A stretch of DNA of 64,000 bases, taken from assembly GCA_913775095.1 (NCBI GenBank), contig CAJYIW010000001.1:116900-180899 (forward strand), read 5' to 3'. The notes under the pieces were generated by a model. The model did no database searches. It was not told where the DNA came from and was given only the letters and a program-made list of their open reading frames with translations. The position numbers were made by a program, and so were the translations under genes. Shown in pieces: positions 18,170 to 27,384 of this stretch (position 1 is its first letter; each line of letters opens with the position of its first letter). The stretch is from an uncultured Siphonobacter sp. (GTDB taxonomy: Bacteria; Bacteroidota; Bacteroidia; Cytophagales; Spirosomataceae).

Positions 18170-18188
18170 CCCCGGATCATATCCGGGG
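18170..18188. terminator. Hairpin downstream of the response regulator gene
   Basis: Stem CCCCGGAT (18170-18177) / ATCCGGGG (18181-18188) with a 3-base loop. It lies 85 bases downstream of the minus-strand nir regulator gene; there is no clear T-run on that strand, so it is only a possible terminator. Confidence 0.4.
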
Positions 18189-18273
18189 CTACTCATGTCT
18201 AACCCCTCTGGAGTCATTGGACGTCACATCTGTCAAACAAAATCAAATTTCACTCAAACGTACTCAAACGAAT

Positions 18274-18936
18274 TCAATCCGGCTGTTCTTTCATAGCCAG
18301 GCTGATCAGTTCCGCCGTATTTTTTACGCCCGCTTTTCGCATGATGCTGGCCCGCTGATTGGCTACGGTGTTCGGACTGGTATCAAAGCGGCGGGCGATG
18401 TCTACGTTGCTGAGGCCCTCGGTCAGGCAGTGCAATACCTGCACCTCCCGGCTGGTTAATTTATTCCAGACAGAACCCGAAGAAGAAACGGGATCGGATT
18501 TGGGACGGGGTTTGGCCAATACCAATTGTCGAATAATCACACTGGAGGCATTGGGCGGATAGTAGAGTTCTCCCGCCGCCACGGTTCGAATGGCATCAAT
18601 GATTTCGTCATCGTCCGTTTCCTTTAGCAGATACCCCGAAGCTCCCAGCTGTACGGCATTCAGGATGTAATCAGGGTGATTGTGCATGCTGAAAATCAAC
18701 ACCTTAATCTCTGGATGCAGCAGTGAAAGCTGACGGGTAACCTCAATACCGGAAAGCCGGGGCATGGTAATATCGAGCAAGAGTACATGCGGGGAAAGAT
18801 TACCGATGATGTCCAGTACCTCCTGACCGTCGGCCGCCTCGCCTACGATTTCCAGGTCTTCTTCATCTTCCAGTAAGGTCCGAATACCTTTCCTTACCAT
18901 GGAATGATCATCCGCAATTAAAATCCGTATCGGCAT
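18274..18936 (-). CDS. NarL/LuxR-type response regulator of the nitrate locus
   Basis: 220 residues. Receiver domain 1-120 with the acidic pair D9/D10, the phosphorylation site D55 in LLLDITMPRLSG and the Lys of LLKETDDDE. The C-terminal LuxR helix-turn-helix covers about 150-210 (LTSREVQVLHCLTEGLSNVD). It starts 5 bases after the stop of a NarX-like kinase, so they are a cognate pair. As the last gene of the nirB-nirD-kinase-regulator operon it most likely activates nitrate and nitrite assimilation when nitrate is present. Confidence 0.93.
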   Translation of the reverse strand: MPIRILIADDHSMVRKGIRTLLEDEEDLEIVGEAADGQEVLDIIGNLSPHVLLLDITMPRLSGIEVTRQLSLLHPEIKVLIFSMHNHPDYILNAVQLGASGYLLKETDDDEIIDAIRTVAAGELYYPPNASSVIIRQLVLAKPRPKSDPVSSSGSVWNKLTSREVQVLHCLTEGLSNVDIARRFDTSPNTVANQRASIMRKAGVKNTAELISLAMKEQPD

Positions 18937-18941
18937 CTTCT

Positions 18942-20360
18942 TTAAGAGTTAAGCAGCAGTATGACTTCAATCTGGGTTCCAGCCTGCCTCACGGACTGTA
19001 CATCGAGCGTAGCCCGAATCAGCTGAGCCCGCGTCTGCATATTTTCGAGTCCGGCACTTTGCCAGCTTGGGGCGTTTTCCAGATCAAAGCCCTGTCCATC
19101 ATCACTGATTTTCAGAATAATCTTTTTCGGTTGAAAATGGAGAATGATCTGTATTTCGGCGGCTTTGGCGTGTTTTAATGCATTGGTCAGGGCCTCCTGA
19201 GCAATGCGGTACAGGCCAATTTCCTGAGCCGGGGTCAGGCGTCTGGCTTCCCCGAAACACTGAAAATTCACGTCCGAAGCAGCCGTTGGCTGTACCTGAC
19301 TGGCCAGTAATTGCAAAGCCGCCGCCAGACCATAATCTTCCAGTAAAGATGGCATGAGATTATGCGAAATCTGCCGCGTAGACTGAATTATCTGCTGAAT
19401 ATACTCACTCAATTCCTCGACCCGCTGCTTCTGTTTTACCTCCTGAAAAGGTAGTTTTTTCAACTTGGCCGCGTGCAGGTGCAGTCCGGTTAACATTTGT
19501 CCGATGCCGTCGTGTAACTCCCGGGCAAAACGGCGGCGTTCTTCTTCCTGCCCTTCCATCAAGGCTGCCGAGCGAATCTGGGCTTCCATCCGCTCCCGCT
19601 GATACCGCTCTTCCTGCAATTGTAATACTTGCTGCTGACTCTGAGTCAGGGCCTCATTGGCCACGGCTAACTGCTGGTTCGACTCCTGCAACGCTTCTTC
19701 GGACTCTACGAGCTTGCGAACCGTCTGCCGGGTGTAACGGACCACGGGGCGGAAAACGAATAAGCCTTCCAGAAGTAAGGTCAGTAAAGTCGCGGACGTT
19801 AGCAGCGTTTCCATGCGTTCCAGCTCCTTCACCCGAGCCCGACTTTCGGCATCAAACTGAAACACAATGTCATTCATCTGATCCAGAAAACTGGACTCGG
19901 TAGCAAGCAGACTGATCAGAGCTTCTTGTCGAAGTTCAGGGGAAAGATCAGGATCGTTCAGTTGCCGGAAACTGCTATACATCGACTGAAAAACCGGCTC
20001 CAGTCGCTGGAATTTCCGGATCAGCTCCGGACTTTTCCGAACCGCGTATTCCTGCTCCATGTGAAGCAGGCCCGCCCGTAACTGCTGATGCGTGTGTTGC
20101 CAGCTCTGAAGTAGGGAATCAAATAACAGCGTGTCCCGGCTGGGTAACTGCTCCAGACGCAGCAAAGCCAGCTTCGTGAGTCGCTGGCTGAGCATTCGTT
20201 GCCTTCCGGCGACGTTGAGAACCCGACTATCGGCTTCGTGATTATGAATGGTATCGCGGATGAGCCATACCCCACCCAGACTCAGCAACGCGATGACGTG
20301 CAAAGCCACGAGGTAATAGCGGGTAAGGCGGCTGGCTACCTGCCGATCCAGTGGATTCAT
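18942..20360 (-). CDS. NarX-like sensor histidine kinase with PilJ-type nitrate-sensing domain
   Basis: 472 residues. A membrane helix at about 15-35 is followed by a periplasmic four-helix region whose start, SRVLNVAGRQRMLSQRL (residues 45-61), resembles the P-box of NarX/NarQ and the PilJ N-terminal domain that binds nitrate. A second helix lies at 185-205. A coiled coil (220-270) leads to the HisKA_3 phosphoacceptor His283 (ARELHDGIGQML), and the ATPase domain has SDDGQGFD. It lies 3 bases downstream of nirD and 5 bases upstream of the response regulator. Sensing nitrate is inferred from the P-box and from the operon. Confidence 0.88.
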   Translation of the reverse strand: MNPLDRQVASRLTRYYLVALHVIALLSLGGVWLIRDTIHNHEADSRVLNVAGRQRMLSQRLTKLALLRLEQLPSRDTLLFDSLLQSWQHTHQQLRAGLLHMEQEYAVRKSPELIRKFQRLEPVFQSMYSSFRQLNDPDLSPELRQEALISLLATESSFLDQMNDIVFQFDAESRARVKELERMETLLTSATLLTLLLEGLFVFRPVVRYTRQTVRKLVESEEALQESNQQLAVANEALTQSQQQVLQLQEERYQRERMEAQIRSAALMEGQEEERRRFARELHDGIGQMLTGLHLHAAKLKKLPFQEVKQKQRVEELSEYIQQIIQSTRQISHNLMPSLLEDYGLAAALQLLASQVQPTAASDVNFQCFGEARRLTPAQEIGLYRIAQEALTNALKHAKAAEIQIILHFQPKKIILKISDDGQGFDLENAPSWQSAGLENMQTRAQLIRATLDVQSVRQAGTQIEVILLLNS

Positions 20361-20363
20361 AGG

Positions 20364-20714
20364 CTACACTTCTACATAGACAACCCCACCTCTGATTTCG
20401 ATGGGATACGTGGCGATGCTGTACTGCTCATCATTGAGACAGGAGCCGTCACGCAGGGAAAAGGTTTTTTTATGGAACGGGCAGGCGACTTTGGGTTCTT
20501 CACCCTGACTGCCGATGATGCCCCGGGACAGCACCATCTGATGGCGGTGCGGGCATTGGTTATCCGTAGCAAACCATTCGTTGCGACGGGAAAAGTTGAA
20601 AATAGCGATCTGACGCCCTTCGATCAAAACGCAGGCTCCGCCATCCGCCGGAATATCTTCGACAGTACAGGCCTGATGCCAGGTAGTAGTGGTGGTAGAA
20701 TGCAGAACTTCCAT
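20364..20714 (-). CDS. nirD: Nitrite reductase small subunit NirD, Rieske type
   Basis: 116 residues, a normal NirD length. The Rieske 2Fe-2S ligands are in NQCPHRHQ (C-x-H) and ACPFHKKTF (C-x-x-H). It assembles with NirB to form the NADH-dependent assimilatory nitrite reductase in the cytoplasm. It lies 50 bases downstream of nirB and only 3 bases upstream of the sensor kinase gene. Confidence 0.95.
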   Translation of the reverse strand: MEVLHSTTTTTWHQACTVEDIPADGGACVLIEGRQIAIFNFSRRNEWFATDNQCPHRHQMVLSRGIIGSQGEEPKVACPFHKKTFSLRDGSCLNDEQYSIATYPIEIRGGVVYVEV

Positions 20715-20764
20715 GGAAAGAAAATGCTTTAAAATGATTGATTAAAACTCAATGATTTAGAATG

Positions 20765-23287
20765 TTAACTAACCGTTTTCCAGTCACGGGCTTTTGTTTG
20801 ATTTCGCATGGAATCAAACTGAACCGTTGGATCTTTTTGCTCAGGCACGTTCACAAAGTGCGAGAAGCGTTTCCGCAATTCCGGATTCTCCACCACTTCT
20901 TTCCACTCGCAATGATACGTGTCTACCAGTAACTGCATCTCTTTTTCCAGATCCGCTACAATTCCTAACACATCGTCTACGACCACGGCTTTCAGATAGC
21001 TCATGCCGCCTTCCAGCTTATTAAGCCAGGTAGCGGTGCGGGTCAGGGGATCGGCGGTTTTGATGTAAAACATCAGGAAGCGATCAATCAGCCGCGTACA
21101 GGTTTCTTTATCCACATCAGCCGCCAATAACTGGGCATGCTGAGGTTTTGAACCCCCATTGCCGCCGACGTATAAATTCCAGCCCTTTTCGGTAGCAATG
21201 ACGCCAAAATCTTTACTCTGAGCTTCGGCACATTCGCGAATACATCCCGACACGCCGGACTTGAATTTATGCGGTGCCCGGATGCCTTTGTATCGTTCTT
21301 CGAGTTCAATGGCAAAACTGACCGAATCCTGCACCCCGAAGCGGCACCAGGTGGAACCTACGCAGCTTTTCACCGTCCGCAGGGCTTTTCCATAGGCATG
21401 GCCGCTCTCAAATCCTGCCTCAATGAGCTCTTCCCAGATGAGGGGTAAATCACTTACGTGAGCCCCGAACATATCTATTCGCTGACCACCCGTGATTTTG
21501 GTATACAAACCGTAGCGTTTCGCTACCTGACCAATGGTGATGAGCTTATCCGGCGTAATTTCGCCACCCGGAATGCGGGGAACGACGGAATACGTACCGC
21601 CTTTCTGAATATTAGCCAGGTACCGGTCATTCGAATCCTGAATCACCGCCCGGTCTTTCTGCAAAATGTTTTCATTCCATAAACTTGCCAGAACCGAACC
21701 TACCAGTGGTTTACAGGTTTCACAGCCATCGCCTTTGCCCAGATGATTGAGTACTTCGTTGTACGTCGTTAACTGATTGATTTTAATCAGATCCAATACT
21801 TCCTGACGGGTATAATCGAAATGTTCGCAGATGGTATTCCGAACGTACAGTCCCTGCTGCTTCATCACGCCCTGAATCAGATCCTTAACCAGCGGCGTAC
21901 ATCCTCCGCAACCCGTACAGGCCTTGGTTGATTTTTTGAGAGCCTCTACGGTATTCTGGCCATTTTCGGAGATTTCGTGGCACAACTGGCCTTTGGTTAA
22001 GGCCTCGCAGGAACAGATCAGAGCTTCATCGGGTAAGCCCATCACCCCGACTCCGGCTTCCTCCCCTCCCCGGCTTCCTAAAATCAGATCTTCAGGATTT
22101 GGTGGCAGAATGGTCAGGTTTTTGCAGGTTTGCAGGAGCATGTTATACTGCTCGGCATCACCCACCAGAATTCCGCCCAGAAGCGTTTTTCCGTCGGAGC
22201 TAACGTTGATACGTTTATATACGCCTTTGGCCTTATTGTCGTAGGTAATCGTGCGGCAATCGGGCTCCTGAGCGAAAGGGTTACCAAAACTGGCCACGTC
22301 TACCCCAATGAGTTTAAGCTTCGTGGACATGTCAAAGGGCTTGAAGCTCCTGGCATTCCCGATTAACTGACTGGCTACAACCTCCGCCATTTCATAGCCC
22401 GGAGCCACCAGTCCGTAAATCATCTGATGCACCAGAGCACACTCGCCAATGGCAAAAATGGATGGATCAGACGTTTGTAACTGATCGTTGACCATAATTC
22501 CTCCGCGGGGATGCGTTTCCAGTCCGGCAATCTTTGCCAACTCGTCGCGGGGACGAATACCCGCCGAAATAATCAGCATGTCCACCGGAAGCTCGGTGCC
22601 ATCGGCAAACTGTAGTCCTTCGATACGATCCGTTCCCTGAATGAGCTGGGTGGATTTATTGAGATGAATCTGTAAGCCCAGCGATTCCAGCTGACGTTGC
22701 AGAATCCCCGAACCGGCGTCATCAATCTGACGGGGCATCAGTCGGGAAGCAAATTCAACGACGTGAGCTTCCTCTACTCCTAAATCAAGTAACGCTTTGG
22801 CGGCTTCGAGTCCCAGCAATCCACCCCCGATCACCGCTCCCTTGCGGGCCTTACGGGCATAAGACTGAATCAAATCCAGATCTTCCAGCGTTCGGTAGAC
22901 GAAAACACCATCTTTTTCTACGCCATCCACCGGCGGGACAAAAGCCCCCGAACCCGTAGCCAGAATCAGGTAATCATACCCCACTACCAGCCCGTGGTGG
23001 GAACGAACCTGCTTGCGTTCACGGTCAATATCCACGACGGGATCTCCCGTATATAACTCTATTCCATTTTCAGAATACCAGTCGCGGGGAGCCATTAATA
23101 AGTCATCGGCTGATTTTCCGGCAAAGTATTCACTTAAATGTACGCGGTCGTAGGCTACCTGAGACTCTTCGCCAAAAACGGTCAGGCGAAAGTGTGTTTT
23201 TTCTTTGGCTATCAGTTTTTCACAAAACTTATAACCTACCATGCCATTCCCAATGACAACAACTCTGGTTTCTGTGGATGTGCTCAT
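20765..23287 (-). CDS. nirB: Nitrite reductase [NAD(P)H] large subunit NirB
   Basis: 840 residues, full length. Order: FAD/NAD-binding domain (VVIGNGMVGYKFCEKL at the N-terminus, second Rossmann motif AVIGGGLLGLEAAKAL at about 155), a rubredoxin-reductase C-terminal domain, BFD-type 2Fe-2S motifs (CSCEALTKGQ, CTGCGGCTP; then CETCKPLVG) at about 425-540, and the sirohaem/4Fe-4S reductase half with CVGSTWCRFG and SGVSGCIRECAEAQ (C-x5-C and C-x3-C). It reduces nitrite to ammonium with six electrons from NAD(P)H. First gene of the nirB-nirD-kinase-regulator operon. The 271-base region upstream is shared with divergent cobA, which makes the sirohaem precursor. Confidence 0.96.
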   Translation of the reverse strand: MSTSTETRVVVIGNGMVGYKFCEKLIAKEKTHFRLTVFGEESQVAYDRVHLSEYFAGKSADDLLMAPRDWYSENGIELYTGDPVVDIDRERKQVRSHHGLVVGYDYLILATGSGAFVPPVDGVEKDGVFVYRTLEDLDLIQSYARKARKGAVIGGGLLGLEAAKALLDLGVEEAHVVEFASRLMPRQIDDAGSGILQRQLESLGLQIHLNKSTQLIQGTDRIEGLQFADGTELPVDMLIISAGIRPRDELAKIAGLETHPRGGIMVNDQLQTSDPSIFAIGECALVHQMIYGLVAPGYEMAEVVASQLIGNARSFKPFDMSTKLKLIGVDVASFGNPFAQEPDCRTITYDNKAKGVYKRINVSSDGKTLLGGILVGDAEQYNMLLQTCKNLTILPPNPEDLILGSRGGEEAGVGVMGLPDEALICSCEALTKGQLCHEISENGQNTVEALKKSTKACTGCGGCTPLVKDLIQGVMKQQGLYVRNTICEHFDYTRQEVLDLIKINQLTTYNEVLNHLGKGDGCETCKPLVGSVLASLWNENILQKDRAVIQDSNDRYLANIQKGGTYSVVPRIPGGEITPDKLITIGQVAKRYGLYTKITGGQRIDMFGAHVSDLPLIWEELIEAGFESGHAYGKALRTVKSCVGSTWCRFGVQDSVSFAIELEERYKGIRAPHKFKSGVSGCIRECAEAQSKDFGVIATEKGWNLYVGGNGGSKPQHAQLLAADVDKETCTRLIDRFLMFYIKTADPLTRTATWLNKLEGGMSYLKAVVVDDVLGIVADLEKEMQLLVDTYHCEWKEVVENPELRKRFSHFVNVPEQKDPTVQFDSMRNQTKARDWKTVS

Positions 23288-23459
23288 AGTTGATTTTAAC
23301 TATTTAACTAGTACAAGCCTGGGTTGATCTATAACTAATTCAAGAAAAACCCCCATTCTTCTTGATTTGATCGATTCAAAAATAAAACCTCAAAAACACA
23401 TTTCCTAATATTTTATTTGTCAAACATCATTTTTTGAAACATATTTTTATTGTTTTTCA

Positions 23460-23489
23460 TTGTTTTTTAAAATTATGACTCTACTTTTG
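23460..23489 (+). promoter_or_regulatory. Bacteroidota-type promoter of cobA
   Basis: TTG at 23460-23462 and TACTTTTG at 23482-23489 are 19 bases apart, a good match to the TTG/TAnnTTTG pattern of this phylum. It lies in a very AT-rich divergent region (23288-23558) between nirB and cobA. On the other strand a TATTTTTG box is read at 23384-23377, which may serve nirB, but no -33 partner is visible. Confidence 0.6.
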
Positions 23490-23558
23490 AACTACATATT
23501 TACAATAGTTACATTTTATTATTTATAGTACATTAGTCACACCATCCATATTCTTTCT

Positions 23559-24320
23559 ATGAATAGGCGAGCAAGATTAACTTTGATAGGAGCTGGACCC
23601 GGAGATGCTGAATTAATTACTTTAAAAGGCATCCGGGCGTTAAAGCAGGCAGACGTCGTATTGTATGACGATCTGGCGAATCAGGAGTTACTGGAATATG
23701 CACCGGCGGGAGTGCCTACCTATTACGTAGGTAAACGCATCGGGAAAGCCTCGCATACGCAGGAAGAAATTAATGCAATGATTGTGGCGATGGCTCACGA
23801 ATACGGTCACGTGGTTCGCCTGAAGGGCGGAGACTCGTACGTCTTTGGCCGGGGACATGAGGAATCGACTTACGCTCAGGAAAAGGGGATTCCCTGTCAG
23901 GTTATTCCCGGCGTTTCGAGTTGCATTGCGGTTCCTGCATCGCAGGACATTCCCGTGACGCGTCGCGGGGTGAGTGAAAGCTTCTGGGTCATTACCGGAA
24001 CCACCCGCCACGGTGAACTTTCGGAGGATCTGAAACTGGCCGCTCAGTCTAAAGCGACCGTGGTCGTGTTGATGGGCTTACACAAAATCAGCGAATTATG
24101 TGCGTTGTACGAAACCTACGGTCGCGGAGATTTACCCATGGCGGTGATTCAAAACGGAACACGCCCGGATGAACGCTGCCTACTGGGTACGGTGAGCGAA
24201 ATGCCCCAATTAGTAGCCGAAAACGGCGTTGGGGCTCCGGCCATTCTGGTGATTGGAGAAGTGGTTACGCTTCATCCAGACTATATTCAGGAGTATTTAC
24301 AAAGCGTAAGCGTATCATAA
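23559..24320 (+). CDS. cobA: Uroporphyrinogen-III C-methyltransferase (SUMT)
   Basis: 253 residues, the length of a stand-alone SUMT. Family motifs: LIGAGPGDAELITLKG at the N-terminus, YVGKRIGKASHTQEEI (about 53), VVRLKGGDSYVFGRG (about 85) and VIPGVSSCIAVPA (about 115). It methylates uroporphyrinogen III at C2 and C7 to precorrin-2, the first step to the sirohaem required by NirB. No dehydrogenase/ferrochelatase (CysG/Met8) lies here, so those steps must be encoded elsewhere. Divergent from nirB, so both can share one control region. Confidence 0.94.
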   Translation: MNRRARLTLIGAGPGDAELITLKGIRALKQADVVLYDDLANQELLEYAPAGVPTYYVGKRIGKASHTQEEINAMIVAMAHEYGHVVRLKGGDSYVFGRGHEESTYAQEKGIPCQVIPGVSSCIAVPASQDIPVTRRGVSESFWVITGTTRHGELSEDLKLAAQSKATVVVLMGLHKISELCALYETYGRGDLPMAVIQNGTRPDERCLLGTVSEMPQLVAENGVGAPAILVIGEVVTLHPDYIQEYLQSVSVS

Positions 24321-24325
24321 AAAAA

Positions 24326-24359
24326 GCCGATCCGGTGTGGGGGCACCTGATGGATCGGC
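24326..24359. terminator. Hairpin after cobA
   Basis: Outer stem GCCGATCC (24326-24333) / GGATCGGC (24352-24359), with an inner stem GGTG/CACC. It begins 5 bases after the cobA stop. A run of A before it would act as a T-run on the minus strand. Confidence 0.65.
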
Positions 24360-24527
24360 CTGGCTTGTTCATGTTGCACATAAACGTATCAAAGAAAATG
24401 TAAATCTACCGGTCCCGCAAATCTTCCTGCGTTCGCTTCGCCGAACAACGTCCTTCGTTCTGATCCTGCCGCAGATCAGCCTTCATGCTTATTGCCTGTT
24501 TTTCAGTAATATGTCTTTCCATTTTTT

Positions 24528-26054
24528 ATGAAAAATAAGTACGTATTCCGACTGCTGGGACTGGTGGGCGGACTGGCCGGAACTATATCCGCACAGGCAC
24601 AGCTTACCCTGACCGGGCAACTCCGAACCCGCACCGAACTGCGGGACGGGTATGGTAACTTACTTCCCAAAGACGCACCTGCGGCAGCGTTTACTTCCCA
24701 GCGAACCCGATTATCCGTAGGGTATAAAGTGGATCGGTTAAGTTTTGGCTTTACCGCTCAGGACGTTCGGGTCTGGGGTCAGGATGCTTCTACGATTACC
24801 GCAGCCGATGGCAATCGCTTTTCCGTACACGAAGCCTGGGCCGAGCTACAGTTACTCAACAAAGCCGACACCAGTATTCACCTGAAAGGACTGGATCAGT
24901 TAAGCGTAAAAGTGGGACGGCAGGAGCTGGATTATGACGGCAGTCGCCTGCTGGGCAATCTGGACTGGCTGCAACAGGGACGGCGTTTTGATGCCGCTTT
25001 AATCAAAGCCCGTCATCGGGGCTGGGCCATGGATCTGGGGGGCGGCTTTAATCAGAATTCGGACGCCTTTGGCTTAACCGGAACCGCTTACACCCCGGGC
25101 AACGTCGCTACCACGGCTTTATCTACCAGGAATGAGCTCCTTTCGGTCCCTACTGGTTTTATTCCAACTTCCGGGAAAAACGGGGCTCCGATTTTAGTAA
25201 ATACCGTCAGCACCAACGGGCAGAATCAGCAGTTCAAAGCCTTTCAAATGGCTCATCTGACGAAAGCATTCAAAGGACATACGCTGACCGGACTTTTCTT
25301 CAAAGATGATTTTTCCAGGTATCGTATAGATAGTACCGGTAGTATTTCCAATGGATACGTCTATGGTCGTAGATACGATGTCAGAGGGGTAAACTCGCGA
25401 GTTACTTACGGAGCCATGCTGACCGGATTACTGGCAAAAACAGCCCGGGGCAAATTCAGTTACCTGGCTTTTGCCTACGCCCAAAGTGGCCGTGACCGTG
25501 ATGGACTGGCCATTAATGGGGCTCATTATTACGGGATCAACCTGGCTTACCTTCAAAATCGTTTCACCGTAACGTCTGGATACGAGACTCTTACGGGTAA
25601 TCAACCCAATCAGCCTGCGGGCACCACTCGCCGATTTGATCCGCTGTACGGCACGCCTCATAAATACTGGGGTACGATGGATTACTTCTACGTTGGAACA
25701 GGCTCCCCCGTGGGAGGTCTTCAGGATGCTTTCCTGAAAGTAAAATATACCGCCAGACGATTCACGGCCGGACTTGATGTACACTACTTCGCTCTGGAAT
25801 CCCCCATCGTAAATCGGCTATCGGAGGTACCCGGTACCTTCCGGGGTCATCTGGGTAATGAGTATGATTTCATGGCAAGTTATGCTCTTAACAAGTTCAC
25901 TGCCATCGAATTAGGTTACAGTCTTATGCAGGGCAGTAACCAGCTGGAATACGCCAAACAGAATACGCTTAATCAAAAAGAGAAGTTGGGTCAGTGGGGC
26001 TATCTGATGTTAAACATTCGTCCCGATTTCCTGGCGAAATCGGCTAAACCTTAA
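24528..26054 (+). CDS. Outer-membrane beta-barrel protein, alginate-export-like
   Basis: 508 residues with a signal peptide (ending AGTISAQAQ) and the alternating amphipathic strands of a large barrel, e.g. LTLTGQLRTRTELRDGYG and KVGRQELDYDGSRLLGNLDW, the latter typical of the Alginate_exp family. It ends with an aromatic-rich last strand (WGYLMLNIRPDF). It lies 4 bases before the nitrate transporter gene. By position it is probably the outer-membrane channel for nitrate or nitrite; the family name reflects homology only. Confidence 0.8.
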   Translation: MKNKYVFRLLGLVGGLAGTISAQAQLTLTGQLRTRTELRDGYGNLLPKDAPAAAFTSQRTRLSVGYKVDRLSFGFTAQDVRVWGQDASTITAADGNRFSVHEAWAELQLLNKADTSIHLKGLDQLSVKVGRQELDYDGSRLLGNLDWLQQGRRFDAALIKARHRGWAMDLGGGFNQNSDAFGLTGTAYTPGNVATTALSTRNELLSVPTGFIPTSGKNGAPILVNTVSTNGQNQQFKAFQMAHLTKAFKGHTLTGLFFKDDFSRYRIDSTGSISNGYVYGRRYDVRGVNSRVTYGAMLTGLLAKTARGKFSYLAFAYAQSGRDRDGLAINGAHYYGINLAYLQNRFTVTSGYETLTGNQPNQPAGTTRRFDPLYGTPHKYWGTMDYFYVGTGSPVGGLQDAFLKVKYTARRFTAGLDVHYFALESPIVNRLSEVPGTFRGHLGNEYDFMASYALNKFTAIELGYSLMQGSNQLEYAKQNTLNQKEKLGQWGYLMLNIRPDFLAKSAKP

Positions 26055-26058
26055 TCCC

Positions 26059-27363
26059 ATGCCAAATACGCCTTTACAATCCCTGCCTTTGTTTCAGTTC
26101 CGTGGCGTGCAGATGCGTACGTTCCACCTGACCTGGATGACCTTCTTTGTGTGTTTCTTCGGCTGGTTCGGTCTGGCTCCCCTGATGCCCGCCATTCGGG
26201 CCGATCTGGGTCTGAGTAAGGCTCAGGTTGGTAATACGATTATTGCGGCGGTTTCGGCCACCATTTTTGCCCGCCTGATCATCGGTAAGCTTTGCGATAC
26301 CTGGGGACCCCGTAAAACCTATACGGCCTTACTCGTGATTGGTTCCCTACCCGTCATGCTGGTAGGACTGGCTCACGACTACCTTACTTTTCTCCTCTTT
26401 CGATTAGCCATTGGGGTAATTGGGGCTTCGTTTGTGATTACTCAGTTTCACACCTCCATGATGTTTGCTCCCCAAATCAAAGGAACGGCCAATGCCGTAG
26501 CCGGAGGTTGGGGTAACCTCGGCGGCGGCGTTACCCAGATGGCGATGCCTCTGATCATGACGCTTATGATGGGTTTCGGTTTCATTAAATCAGACGCCTG
26601 GCGGTTAGCCATGATCGTCCCCGGTTTGATGATGCTGGTGATGGCTTTTCTGTATTACCGTTACACGACGGATACCCCCGAAGGTAATTTTGAAGACATC
26701 AATCGTCAGAAAGTAAAATCGACTGTTAGCTGGGGTGAAGCCAGTGCGGATATTCGGGTCTGGGCCTTGGCTCTGGCCTACGCCTGCTGCTTTGGCATGG
26801 AGATTACCTTTGATGGCGTAGCGGCTCTGTATTTCTTTGATAACTACAAACTTCCCGAAACCGAAGCCGGATTCTGGGCCATGTTGTTTGGCTTTATGAA
26901 TCTCTTTGCCCGGGCCATGGGTGGTGTTCTGGCGGATAAAGTGGGGAAAACCTACGGCATGCGGGGCAAAGGTGTATTACTGGCTGGTTTATTAGTACTG
27001 GAAGGTCTGGGCATCCTGCTGTTCGCTCAGGCCGGAAGTCTGACCATGGCCATTGTGTCGATGCTTTCGTTTGCTTTATTCCTGAAAATGGCGAATGGCA
27101 GTACGTATGCCATTGTTCCTTTCGTGAATCCGAAAGCTTTGGGTATTATTTCCGGAATCGTCGGTGCGGGTGGCAATATTGGAGGTATGCTCATGGGCTT
27201 TCTCTTCAAGTCTCAGAACATTAGTTACGCTCAGGCCTTTTTCTACATCGGTATCGGCGTAGCTCTGACGGGAGGTCTATTATTCCTGATCAATTTTGCC
27301 AGGGCTTCCGTAACTGAAGAACCCACTTCGGCTCTTGCCCCTTCTTTACAGTCTGCTGAATAA
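26059..27363 (+). CDS. Nitrate/nitrite MFS transporter (NarK/NasA type)
   Basis: 434 residues with about 12 membrane helices. Family markers: GWFGLAPLMPAIRADLGLSKAQ in the first helix region, here quoted as GWFGLAPLMP and ADLGLSKAQ; the nitrate signature GWGNLGGGVTQ at about 153; and GAGGNIGGMLMGF in the second half (about 373). It imports nitrate across the inner membrane, supplying the reductase encoded 21 bases downstream. It sits 4 bases after the outer-membrane barrel gene. Confidence 0.93.
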   Translation: MPNTPLQSLPLFQFRGVQMRTFHLTWMTFFVCFFGWFGLAPLMPAIRADLGLSKAQVGNTIIAAVSATIFARLIIGKLCDTWGPRKTYTALLVIGSLPVMLVGLAHDYLTFLLFRLAIGVIGASFVITQFHTSMMFAPQIKGTANAVAGGWGNLGGGVTQMAMPLIMTLMMGFGFIKSDAWRLAMIVPGLMMLVMAFLYYRYTTDTPEGNFEDINRQKVKSTVSWGEASADIRVWALALAYACCFGMEITFDGVAALYFFDNYKLPETEAGFWAMLFGFMNLFARAMGGVLADKVGKTYGMRGKGVLLAGLLVLEGLGILLFAQAGSLTMAIVSMLSFALFLKMANGSTYAIVPFVNPKALGIISGIVGAGGNIGGMLMGFLFKSQNISYAQAFFYIGIGVALTGGLLFLINFARASVTEEPTSALAPSLQSAE

Positions 27364-27384
27364 GTTTTTAAAGTTGCCATTCCT

